This document shows positions 1-14,105 of a stretch of DNA of 64,000 nt, piece after piece. A program made the translations under genes and the position numbers. The stretch covers positions 1,274,492 to 1,338,491 of the forward strand of contig VUYV01000090.1 of assembly GCA_008711295.1 (NCBI GenBank), in the 5' to 3' direction. Positions within the stretch are counted from its first letter, which is position 1. The number at the start of each line of letters is the position of its first letter. Under the pieces are notes generated by a model. It ran no database searches and was not told the DNA's origin. It saw only the letters and a program-made list of their open reading frames with translations. The DNA is from Anarhynchus alexandrinus. Lineage: Eukaryota > Chordata > Aves > Charadriiformes > Charadriidae.

Positions 1-2854
1 ATTCTCATAGTTTTCTTTCCCGATTGACAAGTCTTGATTCTTCTGTGTCAGTCATTCTTGCTGCCAGCAAGTGAGGGTATACTTGCGGGTTTTTTTTTGT
101 ATCTATTCGTTGATGGTGGTTATAACCTACAGATATTGTAGCTTATGTATTAGAGTATTACAGTATTGTATTACTGTGGCATAGTTGCACATAGCGATGC
201 ATTGTTAATGGCAGTACATGTGACTTACGGTAACTGTTATTTTAACTGTGTGTCCTTAATGATGTATTAAGTAGTTGCTTTGCAGTTTCTGATTATAAAC
301 CCTTCTTAGATACTACATTCAACAGTAACACAGTTAGCACTTTGTGTAAATAAATCTAATACTTTTAAGAGGCCATGCTATATTCCCTTTGCATGTGTAT
401 AAATATTTATATTGTATATGAATTATGAATATTACCCTGGGGTTACTTTCACACAGAAAATAGGTTATTTTTCAACTGTTGAAGTCAGAATGTGTTGTGT
501 AGATACCATTAGGTTCTGCAGTGGAAAAAAGAACTTAGTTTGGTCAAAAAGTAGCTACTGTGTATTCAGAAATACAATAAATAGTGAGCTTTCAGATAGA
601 CTACAAGCGGTGTATTGACCTTGTAAAGAACGTATGATATTCACAGTAAGGTAATAGGGGAAAACTTCTGTCCACCATTCTTTAGAAGGTGCATGAAGTT
701 GTCAAGTGTATTTGCCAAAGAAAGTTGCTTATCCAAATCACGAAAACTGAAATTAAGTATTAATTCCAGTTGAGCTCAATGGGAATCAGAATAGGAGTTG
801 CAAGTTCATCTAATATGCTTTGAATTTATGAGGCAGTGCACTATGAGAGTTGTAGTTTTGATCTCCCATTATTTCCTGTAGTCTGCAGACCTATACCTGT
901 TGTACATATCTTTGCGTGGCATATTACGGGTCAGCAGAGCCAGTAAAAAAAAAAAGGGCAGGAATCACAGGCCTTATCAGGCAATAGGGGAATGCAAGTT
1001 AAAGTTGAAATACAGTTTGGCAAACAAACACACTATGAACAAGATCTAAGTGTTGGCTGAGTATTCTTCATGCTTTTTGATGTTCTGGAAATATCAGAGT
1101 GTGTTTAATGAAATCTCAAATTTTCATTCTGTTTTGGGGTGAAAACATTTTAAACTTCTTTTTCCATGTGGGACAGTAGTTCTAAAAATTGCTTAGCTTA
1201 AATTGAGTGAGTTGTCCATCCAGCGCTTATTCTTTGATATGAAAGTTAATGAATCCTGTGATAACACTGAAAATGCACTTTTTTTTTTTTTAAGTAGAAA
1301 CAATGTTGTCTGTTGCTCAGTAAAACCATATTCTTACACATTATTGTTCAGATCCTTTTAATAAAGGCAAAATCCCCCTCTTTCCCACCGCCAAATTTAG
1401 TTATTTTGCTATTGTAATTGTTTTCCAATAGTTGTCCCAGTGGTGCTGTGTTGGAAAAGAGTAGAGAGATCTGTGCTCTGAAGAGCGTTCTACTTGCAGA
1501 TCTGACGCTTGAGAAGGGAGTAAAGCCTGCAGTAATAAAAGGTCAAAAACACACTCTATTGTCATCCTTCTGAATTTTATTTTTAGCAGTTTATCACCCT
1601 CAAAAATAAGAAGAAAGGAATCTTGCATAAAAGAGCGCCTGGAACATGTGCTGCCTAAGATCAGGATAGATACCTTTACATGAAGTGTAAGCATATGACA
1701 GAAGGCGAGAAGTGTTTTGCATGAGGAATCGAGCTGCAGAGCTGGTCAGAGGATGTGAAAGGGGATGGACAAGGAATACTAGAGCTGTAGGGAGCATTGA
1801 CGGTATGGATGAAGCTTTAAATTTATGATCAGGGAGCAAGAAAAACAATTTAGCTGCTGTATTCTAGATTTGAGAGGGATACTAGTAAAGGATTTGAAAG
1901 GAATCATGTAAAGGATGGAAGGTAATCATTCTGATGGGGTAATCAGTAGGAAAGAAACTTACATTAGGAATTTTGAAGCAGATAGTTTAGAAGAGCAGTG
2001 CATGAAAATTTCCCTTGGATGGAGTGAACAAATTATTCTCTTGATATCCACTGTATTGGAAAGGAGTTGAAATAGTTGTAGGGAATTTTGATATTAAGGG
2101 GTCTGCCTTCTTACATTTTTCCTAAAATGAGTTCAAAGAAGGGGTTTTTAAGTCTGAAATGCCTTTTTTTACTTCTAATAACCAAGTTCAGGATTTCCTT
2201 GTATGTATTTTGTCACATATAATGTCTTGCATTTTATGGCCTTCGTTCTTCCTCTCTGTGATCCAGAATCTCTCCAGGAAATATCTAGTCATTCTTCTTT
2301 TTCCTTCTCTTCAATATAAACTAAATATGTCCTCTAAGCCTCCAGATCAACAACATACTTTGAGGATATTTAAATAGTCCTTTTTGAAACACTAAATCAT
2401 ACAGTTTGCTTATGTGTATAAATTCATCATTACACTTGCATTCCAGGCTCGATACAGGTCTTGCTTTGTTTCTTGGTAACAGAAATATCCTATACACTTT
2501 ACTGTAATGGGATGCTCATGAAGTTGGTGAAAATGCACAGCAAAAGTGTGTCTTGAGATGTAATCTCATCTGTGGCTGTAGACTGTCAATCTAACCTTTT
2601 AAAAGTCGTTTTACGGAGATGCAGCTTGTGTTGGCAAAATTACTTCTGAATGCTATTGTTTAATATGTGGGAGATGTATAGGAAGTGTATTATGTAGAAG
2701 AACATAGGAGAGAGTTGAAAGCAGGACTTCTTGAGGCAACCTGGACTAGTGTAACTGTGCTTTAATAGCATTAGCTTCAATTCTGTAACAAAGTTGTCAA
2801 ACCTGAGTGCTCTAGAAAATTACCTCCACATTGGGAGACACGTTCATCAAGCAT

Positions 2855-3020
2855 AAGAGGAATGCAGGGCTGGAAAGGAATTTTAGAAGACACTTTGGTA
2901 CATCATCTTGTCTTGTGGCCTTATCTAGTATGCCTGTGTTTGTCCTGTAATCTGGTTAATGTTGCAGCTTCTATAGACAGGCTCTTCCAATGCTTAGTTA
3001 TTTTTTACTGTTCAAAAAAT
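2855..3020 (-). mobile_element. Old, decayed CR1-like fragment
   Basis: GGGCTGGAAAGGAATTTTAG and AGACAGGCTCTTCCAATGC resemble the 3' end of an ancient CR1 in minus orientation. Divergence is high, so limits are approximate. Confidence 0.45.
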
Positions 3021-5309
3021 GGGGTTTGGTTTTCTAAGTTTTGGGGGTTTTTTTAATGTCTGAACTAACTTTTATTTGTATATCAAGGCATTTCTGTTCT
3101 CAGACATTGGGCAGGTTCCTGGTAGTGGTCTGAATAAAAGCAATGCTTTGAATGGGAGAAATAGGACAATCTGATTTAGCTGAAAAAGGCAAAAAGGCAA
3201 AAAAGAAAAGGGAAAACAAAAGGCTTGCTCAGTAACCATCCTGGAAAACTGTTTCTACTGCTGAGTCCCTGAGATGGCTTAGGGAAGGTGTTGGACCCTG
3301 AGATTCCAGAGTTGTTTTCAGGAGCACGGTGAATTTAAAACAAAAGACCCAAGCAACCTTAATGTCACAGTGTAAAAAATGACTTTTAAATTTACAGGGA
3401 GAACTAGTGCTTTCAGGTTGAAGAAAGTGATATCTAGTAAACGAGTGATCACGATCTGCAACTTCAAATATTATACTTTGTTGCCTGTTACTTTTTTTTC
3501 TGCCTTTGGGGTCGTAATTTTCTACAGTGAATCTGACAGCCCAGTCAAAATAATTCATAAGGCCAATGATGAAAAGTATTCTTTATTTTTTCTGGTGTAA
3601 ATAATCTTTGTCATTCCTCATCTGTCGTGATTTCCTCCTCTTGTTTCTTTGCTTTGTGTTTTCTGAGTGGGTTTTTTAATGCTCTTTGTCAATGTATATA
3701 AACTCTCCAGCTTACAGTGTGCCTTCTGTTCATTGTTTAAGAAGCATAACAAAAGTATAGTCTAAACATTGTTGAAGAAATTGAGGTCCTAAATATGGAA
3801 AACTCATGTGTTACAGGTTTTGCACAAGCATAAATTTGTGCATGATGCCCATCCTAGATATGGCTCTAGAATAGTAATCTGGAGAAGATGGTGCCTGTCT
3901 TGTGTGCCATACCCCAACAATGCAGCTTGCACAAAGTTTGGATGTGCAGGAAATGTTCCTCCTGTTTCTTTCCAGATTGCAAAGCACCTCAGTGAGAGAG
4001 AGATTTGAAAGCAAAAGTTAACACAGTTGAAGAAACATGGCATACTGACTGTGACCCAGTCCAGCAGGGCAAGCACATAAACTGTCAGGGATTCAAATGG
4101 GCATATTCCTTCTGCCTGCTGGGAAGTTCAGGATAAAATTCTGCCAGGCCATAATGTTTACATTCTTACATTACTTTAAGGCACTGTTCTGCGTTACTAT
4201 CTTTATGTAGGCTTCCACATGTATCTAGTTAATGAGCAGAAACTTGCTTTCCACAGAACGTGGAAAAGAGGAATATAAAATAATGTATACTGTTTGGGGT
4301 TATATAACCAAAGATTTAATTACTAATTAATCAGCAATTAACTAACTAATTAATCTTTAATGGGGTTCTAACAGCGTACAGAGCATCTGTGGTGTCTTTG
4401 ATGACTTCAATGTCCTATGTTTAAAATATTTTGTATTATCTACGTCTAATGATGCTTCATTACTATTGAGTAATAGTACTAATGGTTCTTCAGCTTTCTG
4501 TTTGTAATAGAGGTGTCCTCATCTTGTATTTTTGAAAACTATTCCTGATTTAACTAGTTGGAAAATAAAAACCATATACGTGTATATGTGATGGAATTTA
4601 TTTTATTTCATACATTTAAAACAGCTTGAGAAAGCTTTAAGTCCTTTGTGGGGAGTGAGTATGGTGTGGAAAAGAATCCTCTTGCTTCAGCAGGGCTATT
4701 GTGTAAGTTCATTTTCATCTGCTTCATCCGTTGAGTAACTGTGAAACTTGATCAGTTTTAAAACAGAATATTGTTTGGGGAATCTGTCCTCTTCACTCTG
4801 CCATCAAATTCATGTAAATACTAGTTACTGACTGTACATAAACCTTTGAGAAACATTCATTGTTGGGCAGAGAACACTTATGTTAATTCAAACCCCAAAA
4901 AATAATTTTTTCACTTCTGTGAAGGAAGGTATCTAACAGAGTTGGCAACTTTTGCTATAGTTGCATTCTCCCAACAGATTAGTAATTCAGATGAATAGTT
5001 CTGGTCTCATTTTTTTCTCTTCTGGTCTTGCCGTTTAAATATCATTTCAGGAAACCATGGCATGTGATTTTTAATTTTATTTTTTTTTTCCCTGAGTTAA
5101 ATATGCTAGTTTCATTCTTTTCTGGATAACTACTGATAACACAAATTCAATACCTGAATTGAATTAGTGTGTCATTACTGCTATTGTTAATGAAAGGTAG
5201 GATTCCATGTTGGATTTTTAAATACAAAAATATATTATCGTCTCTGTGGAAAACTGCTGATTTGGCATGACTACAGAATGAAGTTCTCTTCTAAATGATA
5301 ACTAGTTTA

Positions 5310-6567
5310 ACTTAGGAAACCAGTGCAACATTTCACAGGCAGTTCACAGGAGCCAACGAGGAGAGGAGCTATGCTGGACCTTGACCTTACCAGCAAGGAG
5401 GGGCTAGTGGGGAATGTCAAGCTCAAGGGCAGCCTTGGCTGCAGTGATCATGAAATGGTAGACTTCAAGATCCTGAGGGCAGCAAGGAGAGTGTGCAGCA
5501 AGCTCACTACCCTGGACTTCAGGAAAGCAGACTTCGGCCTCTTGAGAGATCTGCTTGGTAGGGTACCGTGGGATAAAGCACTGGAGGGGAGAGGGGCCCA
5601 AGGAAGCTGGTTAGTATTCAAGGATCACCTCCTCCAAGCTCTGGAGCGATGCATCCCAACAAAGAGGAGGTTGGGCAAAAAAGCCAGGAGGCCTGCATGG
5701 ATGAACAAGATGCTCCTGGACACGGTCAAAAGCGAAAAGGAGGCCTACAGAGGGTGGAAGCAAGGACAGGTAACCTGGGAGAAATACAGAGAAACTGTCT
5801 GAGCAGCCAGGGACCAGGTTAGGCAAGCTAAAGTGCAGATAGAATTAAATCTGGCCAGGGACATCAAGGGCAGGAAGAAAAACTTCTATAAGTATGTCAG
5901 TGATAAAAGGAAGACTAGGGAAGATGCGGGCCTTCTCCAGAAGGAAACAGGAGACCTGGTCACCCAGGATGGAAAAGGCTGAGGCACTCAGTGGCTTTTT
6001 TGCCTCAGTCTCCACCGGCAAGGGGTCTAACCACACTGCCAAAGTTGCAGAAGGCAAAGGCAGGGACTGTGAGAATGAGGTACCACCCACTGTAGGTGAA
6101 GATTAAGTACAAGACCATCTAAGGAACCTGAAGGTACACAAGTCCATGGGACCTGATGAAATCCGTCTGCAGGTTCTGAGGGAACTAGCAGATGAAGTTG
6201 CTAAGCCACTATCTGTTATATTTGAAAAGTCATTGCAGTCTGGTGAAGTTCCCACTGACTGGAAAAGGGGAAACGTAACCCCTGTTTTCAAAAAGGGAAA
6301 AAAGGAAGACCTGGGGAAATACAGGCTGGTCAGTCTCACCTCTGTGCTCAGCAAGATCATGGAGCAGATCCTCTTGGAAACTCTGCTAGGTTTGCTCAGG
6401 GAAGTTGTGGAAGCCTCATCCCTGGAAGTGTTCAGGGCCAGGTTGGATGGGGCTTTGAGCAACCTGGTCAAGTGAGAGGTGTCCCTGCCTATAGCAGGGG
6501 GGTTGGAACTCGATGATCTTCAAGGTCCTTTCCAACCTAAACCATTCTATGATTCTGTGATTCTATT
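5310..6567 (+). mobile_element. CR1 LINE, 5'-truncated and internally deleted
   Basis: This is a plus-oriented CR1 non-LTR retrotransposon. It starts inside ORF2 near the end of the endonuclease domain ([20 protein letters not shown], then SDHEMVDF), continues through the linker with [11 protein letters not shown], and enters the reverse-transcriptase N-terminus (DWKRGNVTPVFKKG, YRLVSLTSV). At about 6389 it jumps to the ORF2 C-terminal end (FRARLDGALSNLV). It then has the CR1 3' UTR and ends in three octamers, ATTCTATG, ATTCTGTG and ATTCTATT (6544-6567). A premature TGA near 5800, a frameshift around 5900 and further stops show it is dead. It lies in sense within the CMC1 intron. Confidence 0.95.
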
Positions 6568-9002
6568 AATGTAACCTAATTCTGATCTCATGGTCTTACC
6601 CAAGTCTTGTAGTTCACAAAAGTACCTTCGCTCTGAAGCATAAGCAGTGGTCTCAGTGCAGTGCTGTTTGTTCCAGACTTGATGTTACTTATCTCTGTTG
6701 CCCTAGTGTTTGAGTTGCAACGACCTGACTTGCCTGAAAGCTAATTCAGCCACTCTAATAAGGAGGAGAAAAAAATCACCTCTGTGAGTGTGTTAAAAGT
6801 ACTTAAAGGTAATTTAGTGTTTACATTACCGTATTCCAGGTCCACCTAGATGCATTTCACATAAAGGGTAAATTCTAACAGTGAGTATAATTGCTGGCAA
6901 TATAGTCAATGTCTTAAGCTTGATTACAAGGTTGGTGTACTAAAGTTTAGGTTGTACCATGTGCTATGGGCACCCATATAAAGAGATATGCTAGTAACCA
7001 GTGTTTTGTGTGTTCAAACCTGAACTGGTTGCACAATAACTTTTTACTTGGGGGAGTTTTGTACTAACAGTTCTCTAGTGCTCAAGTCTCTAAGCCCTGG
7101 CTGAACTTGTGGCAAAAAGTCAGGATGATCACTTAAAGATTCTTCTATTTCAAGCAGTCAGAAGGGATGAATCTGCCTAAGAAACAATGTCTAGCTCTCC
7201 TCTTCTCCCTTCTGCAGTCTTTCAAAACTCCAGTGGGGCAGCAGTTACTCCATACTGTTCTGCAGTGTTCAGAGAGGAGACCCTTGCGAGTGGAGCATTA
7301 GTCTTGGAGACTTATGTCAGCAATTTGAACTCATTTATGATTTTTTGTTAAGTCACGTAGGATGGGAGACATTTCATCCCAGTTCTAGTCATCCTAGTTC
7401 TGGTCTAAACCAGTCATCCTGTTTAAATCTCTTAGGTGGGACCTAACTGCATTCTGGAAGTACATTGCACGCGTTCTCTCTCTGTTTTGTGTCAAGGCAA
7501 CAAGAAGGAGAGCAAGGCACTTCCAGAATCAGCTTTAGGTGAGACATGTAAATCTTAGGTGGCTAAAATTAGCTGAAGTGAATTCCACCAGCAGTCATTT
7601 TTAGTCTCTGTTCACACGTGTAAATGAGGATAAGACCATATATGAAGGAGCACGGTCATGGTCAATGCATATGTGGCATTGCTTATGTGGTATGCATAAA
7701 GCAAGGACAGCTATGCTATGAATTTTTTTTTTAGGGCATTTGATCTCCTGCAAAAGCCATGTAGAAACCCTTGGGCTTTGTGAGCATTTGGTAAAGATTC
7801 CTTTGAGCTTTTTTTTTTTCTTCCCTGTCTCAGGTTGCTTCCACACTGCTTGGGAATCCCATTGATTTGTTAGTGCCTCCTCTACCATGAAACACCAGTG
7901 TGTCTGCAGTTTCTGTGCAGATGTGGGCTGGCAGGATAGTAAGTCCCTTTCAGCTCTCACCAAGATTTGGTGGAAAGTAGGGGAAAGGCAGTTGATGCCT
8001 GCTACTTCATTACAAACAAATCTCAGCTGTACCCTGGAGTTACCAATTTTAAAATTTGGGGAGAACACTTGGAATCAAATGAAGGCTTTTTACTTTTATG
8101 GCCCAAATTCCCCCTTTTTTTTTTCCGTTCACCACTAGCAGCAGGCCTGGACTCTAGTTGAAGACTGACGAATAAATGAAATTATTTCCCATAACTAATT
8201 TGACATCTTTCCTGTTTCATTGCTTTTTTTTTGACCCCAAATACTTATGATATATAAGGCTGAAATCGTAGTACTTAGGGGACAACAGGCAAATAATCCC
8301 AACAGTATAAACTTAAATTCATAAATCTGAGACTTGCAACCAGCCTGTTGTACCAGAAAACAGATGCCACGCAATAAATTAATACTAAGCTGAATAATAA
8401 ACAAGATGTATTGTTAAAGGTCTTTAATGCAAAGAAAGTGATTTCAGACTTTCATATGCTTGTTTTCTGTCTTTGTTTAAATGAGGCCCTTGCATGTGTT
8501 TTCTTTATTGTTCTCTTTTGCACACATTTGAGCTTTGTTGGGTTGAGAACTCAGTCTCTGGTTGGGCAGTGGTGATTAACTTACACTAAATAGGCAGCAG
8601 TAATGTGATTTGAGAATGAAAAGGATTCATTTCTTTTAAATGAGGGGAAAAAACCCAAGGTTGAAGGAAATAGTTTACATAATCTGTAAACTAGTTAAGG
8701 AGCTGAATATTTATGCAGGTTGAAATTGAAGCTTAGTTGCCCTCTAGGGGTTTTACATTAATACAGCATATGCTAGCTTTTGGGTGGTTTGTTTTTTTTT
8801 TTCTTTCAGAATAAAGGTGAGAGAAGTCTTTGGAAAAACTTACATACTGACAAATCTGTGGTGGTGGAGGCATGTGTACATCTGCATTCAGTGAGTAAAG
8901 CTCATTTAGTTCACAACCCAGAAAATGGAAGAAAGATTTTTAGCCAGATTATGTTCTTGTAATTTCAGTGTACTAGTGGAAAAGGTACTCGCAGTCATCC
9001 AG

Positions 9003-9110
9003 TTGTAGCATTGAGAGGTCCCAACCAGGAATGGCCCTTACATAGAAATCGGGATACACCCCAAAGAGCTTTCAATCCTAAGTAGACGTGGAAGACAAAA
9101 GCTTACATGG
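9003..9110 (+). repeat. Possible ancient amniote interspersed repeat
   Basis: CACCCCAAAGAGCTTTCAAT resembles the widespread reptilian/avian CCCCAAAGAGCTTACAATCT repeat motif, with GGTCCCAACCAGGAATGGCC upstream in the expected order. The family name is not assigned. Confidence 0.35.
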
Positions 9111-11583
9111 GGATGTAATGGTGCTGCTGAGAAGGCCACAATAATGGCCGCATTAAGACCCTCAGTCAGTTTCTGCTTGTGTCCTAGCCACGGAATGCTG
9201 CTTTGAGTTCTTAGTGTCCTCAGCTGCTGCAGGGGTCTGCTGTCACATCTTACCTTACAGCAGCTTGAGCCCTGTTTATGGATCCTGTGACTAAACTTGT
9301 GAGAAATGAACTTTTTCTTCTTGTTTAGAACGCACTTTACAAAAACTGAGTAGGTCTTGTTTGTTTCGGTAGTATATGATATTTCATAAGAAATATCCTC
9401 ATGCCATGGGAAGAAGTGTGACTAAAATGGCTGCTGAACTAAAACCACATATATATTTCTCCTCATCTAAACTTTTAATGTCTCCTTTGCCAATGGCTTT
9501 GTAGCGGACGCATTGCCAATGTTTGTTTGAAGGATTGCTGAATAAATTCTTTAAAGTGCTGTTGTTTTCTAATTATGGAATCCACATTTATGTGATTATT
9601 TTTGCTGTTTCTTCCATAACAGTGTTGAGACTATTACTCTAAAATCTCTTTGCATCAGAAACAAGATACTTGGATGCAGTTAAACAAGCACCTCCTGCCA
9701 AACTTGAGTACGTGTGTGCATGCAGCTTGGGGAACACAGTGTAGCTGACTGTCAGAATCCCCGAGGCTTCATTATACCAAACTAACTCTGGATTAGTGCA
9801 AATAAAGTCTATGGTGTTACACAGATTTTTATGCTGTTTGCCCATTAAGACTTACACTGAAGAACAGTTCCTTTTTTTTTTGAGGGACTTTTGTAGCTGA
9901 CGAAGATTTCCTGCTTCATTTTGATTTGCTTTGTGGATTTGTCAAAGGCTTGTTTGTAAATCCTCTGTCTACAAGTATTTCCTTTTACTGTCTTCAAAAT
10001 TATGACCTTTGCTATGGAGAAATGGCCTCATATCTTAATTTCTCTATATAATTAGGTTTATTAATAGAACCCCTTGTACATGTAGAATTCTTTGGCCTGG
10101 TGCTGTTTGATTCTGACAGCCAGTAGCATCACAGAAGCATCTGCTTGGTTGTGTCTGCTGTATGCTTGAGCATGACATCGCAGCTTCAGCCTGGTGCTTC
10201 CTTGTCAAAACAAATGACTCTATCAAGAGAGATCTTACGTCATCAGTTCCACCTTCTCCTGCTCTCTGATGCTTGATGTCCATGGCCAATCTGCCTGGGC
10301 AGTAAATGATTCTTGGAAGCTGTGCATCGGACCAAAAGACATGGTAGGTTAGAGGGGAGGGTGAATTGGTTGTTTTTAGGATTTTTTTCCTCCTTTCCCT
10401 GATCAGTTTTCCTCTGTGATCAGAAGCACCTGAGCTGATTGCTGTTTTTATGCAAGCTTTTGGTCCAGAACTGAACTGCTCTGTAAGTACAGTTGAAGTA
10501 AGCTGCAGGTCTTGCATTGTTCTGAATAGACTTGGCCTCATCTGTTCAGTTTTAATGTCTCTGAAAAGTTTGAAGAAAAGGTGTATTACTAGCCCGGGGA
10601 GGGTGTATGGTATGGGGGAGTTCTGATCAAGGGGAGCATCGTAATTGCTCTGTTCCTGCAGGGCTGCGTGCAGTGCTCACAGCTCATGGAGGGTTTTCTA
10701 GGACCTGGACAAAATACTGGGTTGCAGTGCTTTGTCAGTTGAAAGACCTTTTGTGCAACAGTTTCAAAGATACAGGAAGACTATGGTGGCTGGATTCTTT
10801 GCTCTCTGGTACTCAGGCCTTTTTAGTTGTCTAGTTATTGCAGTCATTTATTTAAAACAAGTACTGATTTACAGAAGATGGAAGATAAAATTTATACAGT
10901 TACTACCAAATTTCTAGATCTTGCTAACCTTTGGTAGTGTGCTTTCTTGTCACGTTGTTAAAACTCACCTCTTCAAAATCATGAAATGAATAGGGAAGTC
11001 TGAAATTCTGACTGCCTACATAGTCAACGATGCACTTGCTTTTGAAAAAGTAATTATATGTATTTTATCACACTGTGGCCACCATTGCAGAGTGTCAAGT
11101 TACTCTTCAGTATATAGTTCAGAATATAGACACAGCGCATTTTTTTTTTTTTTTTTTCTGAAAAATTGCACTTCTGGTTCTGTCATGCTTACAAATGCTG
11201 AATAGTACCTCATTCAGCAGGAATTCTTCCCACACCTCCACACCGGCATGCAGCGAAGGCTAGTAATTTTATAAAAAAGAGAGAGACTAAACATATACAG
11301 CAAACCAACATAAGTACATGATAGGCTGTTTTGGAGATGTTGGACTGATGGTTGGGAAGGAATATAGGATGAATTGTGACATGTAAGGGGAAGTAACTTC
11401 CTCTCTTAAAAAAGCATAAGTGTATTAATCTTTAATATTGTATCCTTGTTGGTGTACGCAGAAGGCCTGAAATTTTGACCCCATCCTGTACACCCCATCC
11501 CACCCTTACCCTCCAGCTGGAACCATGAAGTCGATTTCACTTTTGCTTAGAGGATAATTTGTTTCATTCAGAGGAGGGAGAAC

Positions 11584-11612
11584 TAATAATAATGATGATA
11601 ATAATAATGATA
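11584..11612 (+). repeat. (AAT/GAT)n trinucleotide tract
   Basis: Mixed AATAATGATGATAATAAT units. Confidence 0.75.
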
Positions 11613-12735
11613 AAAAAACCTTCGGTATAGGAACTTTGAGTAAAATCATACTTTTGGAGATACAGTAAATTGAACTGAGGGGGGAAAAAAGTATCCCTGA
11701 AACTGCACACTGTAAATTAGAGCTGGTGTCATGGTGGTGGAATAGCTGTGTAATTGCCTCTTCAGGAGTTACATAAATGACCTGCTCTATCTCCACCGTG
11801 TGGTAGAAGGACATTACTGCTATTTCTGTCACTCGGTGAATCTCTGTCTTTTATAAATAGGGTTTTTTTTATTTTTTTTTAAACTTTGGAGTTCAGCTAA
11901 GAAGTCAGTCACTATGGGACAGAGGGAGGGGGATGTTGTTTCTTTTAATCATCTGTTATGCTAACTTCTCAGCTGTCCCTGCGTGGCTCAGCAGCTGCTG
12001 AAGGAGGTGGGAGGATAAGCAGCAGCACGGCTACTCTCTGCAGCTCAAGTTGGATGCACTTGTTTATATAGAAGCAGGCAGTGACAGACAGTAGCCATGG
12101 GGGAACTTGCATTTGTTCCAGTTCTGCCTCTTCCAGCGCCTGGTATGGTAACGCTTGATGTCAGAGATACTTACTGCAGGGTGGGAGGAAAATTAGATCA
12201 AGTCAGTCTTAAAGGAAGCAGTTGTTTAAAACCAGTGCAGTTTAACTGGGTGGCTGTACTCGTTGGGCGTGCTTTACCTGAAACCTTACAGAGAAGGCAA
12301 AGCTTGTACTTGACAAGAACACTCCTAAAGCAAGTATCTTGAGTAGACAAATCATGATTGACCCAAGTAAACTGTTTCACAGCAATGTGTTTGCTTAAAA
12401 GGATTTTTTTTTTTTTTTGTAATTTCAATGGAAGGAAAAGGTGGTCTGCTTTTCTTGACAAATCTGCCCAAATACCCCTGCAGATTGTCATCTTTGAGCA
12501 CTTCTGCCTTGCCTGACAAAGTACAGTAGCTGCAAAGCCTTATACATAATAGTTATGCCCTTGCTATTTCTCCCCTGTCTTCTGAGGACATAACCCTCTC
12601 CTTTGTACTGCTGTGCTCTGGGTGTCTTGCTTAGTCAGAGGCAGGAGGACTTGTCTCTTGGCTCTTAAAGAGCTGGGTTGCTGGAACTTACTTCATAAAT
12701 GTGACAGTGTACTGTACTTCTGTGTGTTTGGGGAA

Positions 12736-12778
12736 AAACACACACACATATAAGTATGTATGTATACACATACAAAAA
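12736..12778 (+). repeat. (CA)n and (GTAT)n simple repeat
   Basis: ACACACACACAC is followed by a TATGTATGTATACACATAC tract. Confidence 0.75.
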
Positions 12779-14067
12779 ATGCTGACAAATCTGGAAATCC
12801 AGGATGGGAAATCAGATCAGGCCAAGCTTGTGCCCCCTACACTAAAGCTAACAAGCGGATATTTCTCTGCATCATCTGTACCAAATATCCATTTGCTATT
12901 GAAGTCCAAGTTCTGTTGAAATGCTAGTGACTAAACACATATTGCTAATAAATTATGATTACCACAGCATCCCATCAGCGTTCCGCAATAGTCAGGAAAG
13001 TATTATCTGACATTTGAAGGTGTACATTTTTTAAAAATCATCTTTCCTGGCTCTGTGATTACATAGGAAAACGCTTTCTCTAGTCAAGTTTCATGCATGC
13101 ATTCAGAATTCTTATTAAACTGAAAACTAACTTTAATCTTTCCACTGCTTGTCCCCCAAAAGTCATTTTGGTCAGATTTCATGTGTGCAGGACTGGTACA
13201 GAAACGTAGAATGAGAGCTGACCTGTCCTTGTCCAAATGGCAAAATTGAGAGCTGCTGAAAATACCGTGAGATTGCATGTGTATATTTTTTTCATAAGTC
13301 TGCTTTTTTAACTCTAATTACTTTAATCTGGCATATTTTTGCTAACAGTTTTAAGTATTTGTCTATTTTTTGTTAGTTGTACAGATTGGGTTGGCTTGCA
13401 TTACTGTGTTTGGCTTTGTTCCTCAGTCTTTTTTTTTTTGTTAAACAAAACAGTTTTTCTTAAACCTGCTGCTTTTCAGTTTCATTCTCTGTCTCTTCGT
13501 GCTCATTATGAAATTAGGAAGAAAAGGTCCAACAATCTGCTGTGGACAAGTGTGGGTTAATTGGGACAGACAGAAGTATTTCCCTGCTGTTGCTTGGGGT
13601 TTCAGGATATACTTCTGACAAACATCCTCAATTCTCAGTCCAAATGGGAGCAAATTTTAGACTACAGAGCATGTACAGTGAGTCAGGTGAGAGAGGTTCC
13701 CCCAGTGCAAGCCTCTGCATCATACAGGAATAGGTCGTCATCGTTGATGGCTTTCTTAGATTTATTTGTCATTCCTTGACGCTAGTTCCTCTTTTTTTTC
13801 CAGAAATTTGGTCTTTAATAATTGTTGCATTTGAAAACAACAGAAACTCTGCTAATGTTTCTGTAATAAAAAGTAGATCAGCAGCTGAGCAATGACTTCT
13901 GTTTTCAATTAAGCGATATTGGAGAATCTGTACATGCTTTACATGTGTTTTCAGAATTGGTGTGGTATTGTGGTTTCTAAAAAAACCCAACAAACAACAC
14001 AAACGAAAAATCAATATTTTTTTTTATAACTTTTGAAACAAAGTTTAAATAGGCTATTGATTTCCTA

Positions 14068-14105
14068 TATTCATATTCATATTCATATATTTCCTATATT
14101 CATTT
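14068..14105 (+). repeat. (TTCATA)n short tandem repeat
   Basis: About three to four copies of ATTCAT/TTCATA are flanked by two copies of TTTCCTATATTCAT. Confidence 0.75.

Noticed and set aside
7601..8068. 155-codon minus-strand open frame
   Set aside because: Includes a poly-Lys stretch from a T-run and no known domain; treated as chance.
10044..10541. 165-codon minus-strand open frame
   Set aside because: No recognisable motif, no splice or promoter context, composition like translated noncoding DNA; lies in the CMC1 intron.
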